Source: Brachyhypopomus gauderio (taxonomy: Eukaryota; Chordata; Actinopteri; Gymnotiformes; Hypopomidae). Taken from it: DNA of 64,000 bases. Position 1 is the first letter of the stretch. Every line of letters begins with the position of its first letter. A program made the translations under genes and the position numbers. The stretch covers positions 16,784,479 through 16,848,478 of the forward strand of contig NC_135218.1 of assembly GCF_052324685.1 (NCBI RefSeq), in the 5' to 3' direction. The notes beneath the pieces were generated by a model that was not told the origin of the DNA, ran no database searches, and was given only the letters and a program-made list of their open reading frames with translations. This document shows, piece by piece, positions 63,298 to 64,000 of the stretch.

Positions 63298-64000
63298 CTG
63301 CAACACAGAGAGGGGGTGTAAGACACGGTCATCCCCATACAGAACACCACGCACATGCACACTGCTGGGGGAAAGGAAAGAAAGGGAAAAAACAACAGCA
63401 AAAACAACACGCTCGTGTGTAGAGAGTTTATAGTTAACAGTAAACATGCGTCTCTCTAGCAGGAGGTACCAAACATTGCTAAGGAGATCCTTCAGAATTC
63501 ACCCTAGCCATTGTTTACCCAGCATCGCCTCCCTGAGAAACACAACAGAAGGGCAGCACCTGAGCAGGTGCTGCGCCAACTCGCCCATCTCTGCAGCACG
63601 TATGAAAACAAAAGGTCAAATTAGTCTGTTGGTGTAATAGGAATTCACTGTATGAATGGCCCCCTTAGGCTAAAATGGTGCTCCACTCTGGCAGTCACGC
63701 ATGATGTTTCTTGTGTAAATGATCAAACATCAAAGATGTTCTGCTCCTTAAACCAGTACGCCGGGGGGCCCCATCACCAGCATGGGCAGCATGAGGTTCA
63801 TCCTGTGCCTTTTAATAATGATTCACTCCTAAAGGGTAGATTTGATGGGGGTAGGTGGGTGAGATTGGCCCCAGTAAATTCCTGAAATGATGCGTAATGT
63901 TAGATGCTAAATAAAGAGCTATGCACCATTTGAGTTCATGATTAGATGCTGAGTCATTAAAGTCTAGTGCATAAACCTTGAACCTTTAGCACGCAGAATG
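63298..64000 (-). other. shroom2 intron 1 (partial)
   Basis: Sequence upstream of the PDZ second-half exon. The first PDZ exon (GGAPWGFTLKGG-type) was not found here and must lie beyond 64000. No repeats of note. Confidence 0.6.

Overview
This window looks like a teleost (ray-finned fish) nuclear chromosome. It has large vertebrate genes split by GT-AG introns, intronless claudin genes, dense CA/GT, GA and AT microsatellites, minisatellites, and fragments that look like common fish repeats. Nothing prokaryotic or viral is visible. The fish lineage cannot be fixed from the sequence alone.

Four protein-coding genes can be supported. (1) wwc3, a KIBRA-family Hippo-pathway scaffold, lies on the minus strand. 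Its first ten coding exons run from 27834 down to 1188, and the 3' half including the C2 domain lies left of base 1. (2) An intronless claudin of the claudin-22/24 type is on the plus strand (32840-33508). (3) An intronless claudin-34 homologue is on the minus strand (38687-39433). (4) shroom2, an apical actin/Rho-kinase organiser, is on the minus strand. Ten exons run from 63297 down to the stop at 42500, and exon 1 (first half of the PDZ domain) lies right of base 64000. The order shroom2 - cldn34 - wwc3, all on one strand, matches the order I recall for human Xp22.2 (SHROOM2, CLDN34, WWC3). The plus-strand claudin-22/24-like gene inside the block recalls the human 4q35 pair CLDN22/CLDN24 next to WWC2, so the window probably keeps an arrangement older than the vertebrate genome duplications.

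Layout: 1-1187 G-rich 27-bp minisatellite in wwc3 intron 10; 1188-12287 wwc3 exons 10 to 2, with a 3-kb array of a 52-bp unit in intron 5 (about 6871-9840); 12288-27691 wwc3 intron 1, with a 22-bp array near 21.6-22.0 kb; 27692-27834 exon 1, then the promoter region with a duplicated octamer box; 28.2-32.8 kb intergenic with old repeats; 32840-33508 claudin; 33.5-38.7 kb intergenic; cldn34; 39.4-42.5 kb intergenic; 42.5-63.3 kb shroom2, carrying a hAT-like miniature element (47152-47439) and a 26-bp minisatellite in one intron.

Functionally the block groups epithelial and apical-junction genes: WWC3 (polarity, Hippo), two claudins (tight junction) and Shroom2 (apical actomyosin). The very long open frames over 6.8-10 kb, 0-1.2 kb and 21.6-22.0 kb are by-products of tandem repeats whose unit length or sequence avoids stops, not genes.

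The most interesting points are: tandem repeats placed within a few bases of many wwc3 splice sites; a symmetric 34-codon cassette exon in shroom2; a tandemly duplicated octamer motif upstream of wwc3; strong CTCF-like motifs; and a hAT-type miniature transposon with an intact 8-bp target duplication.
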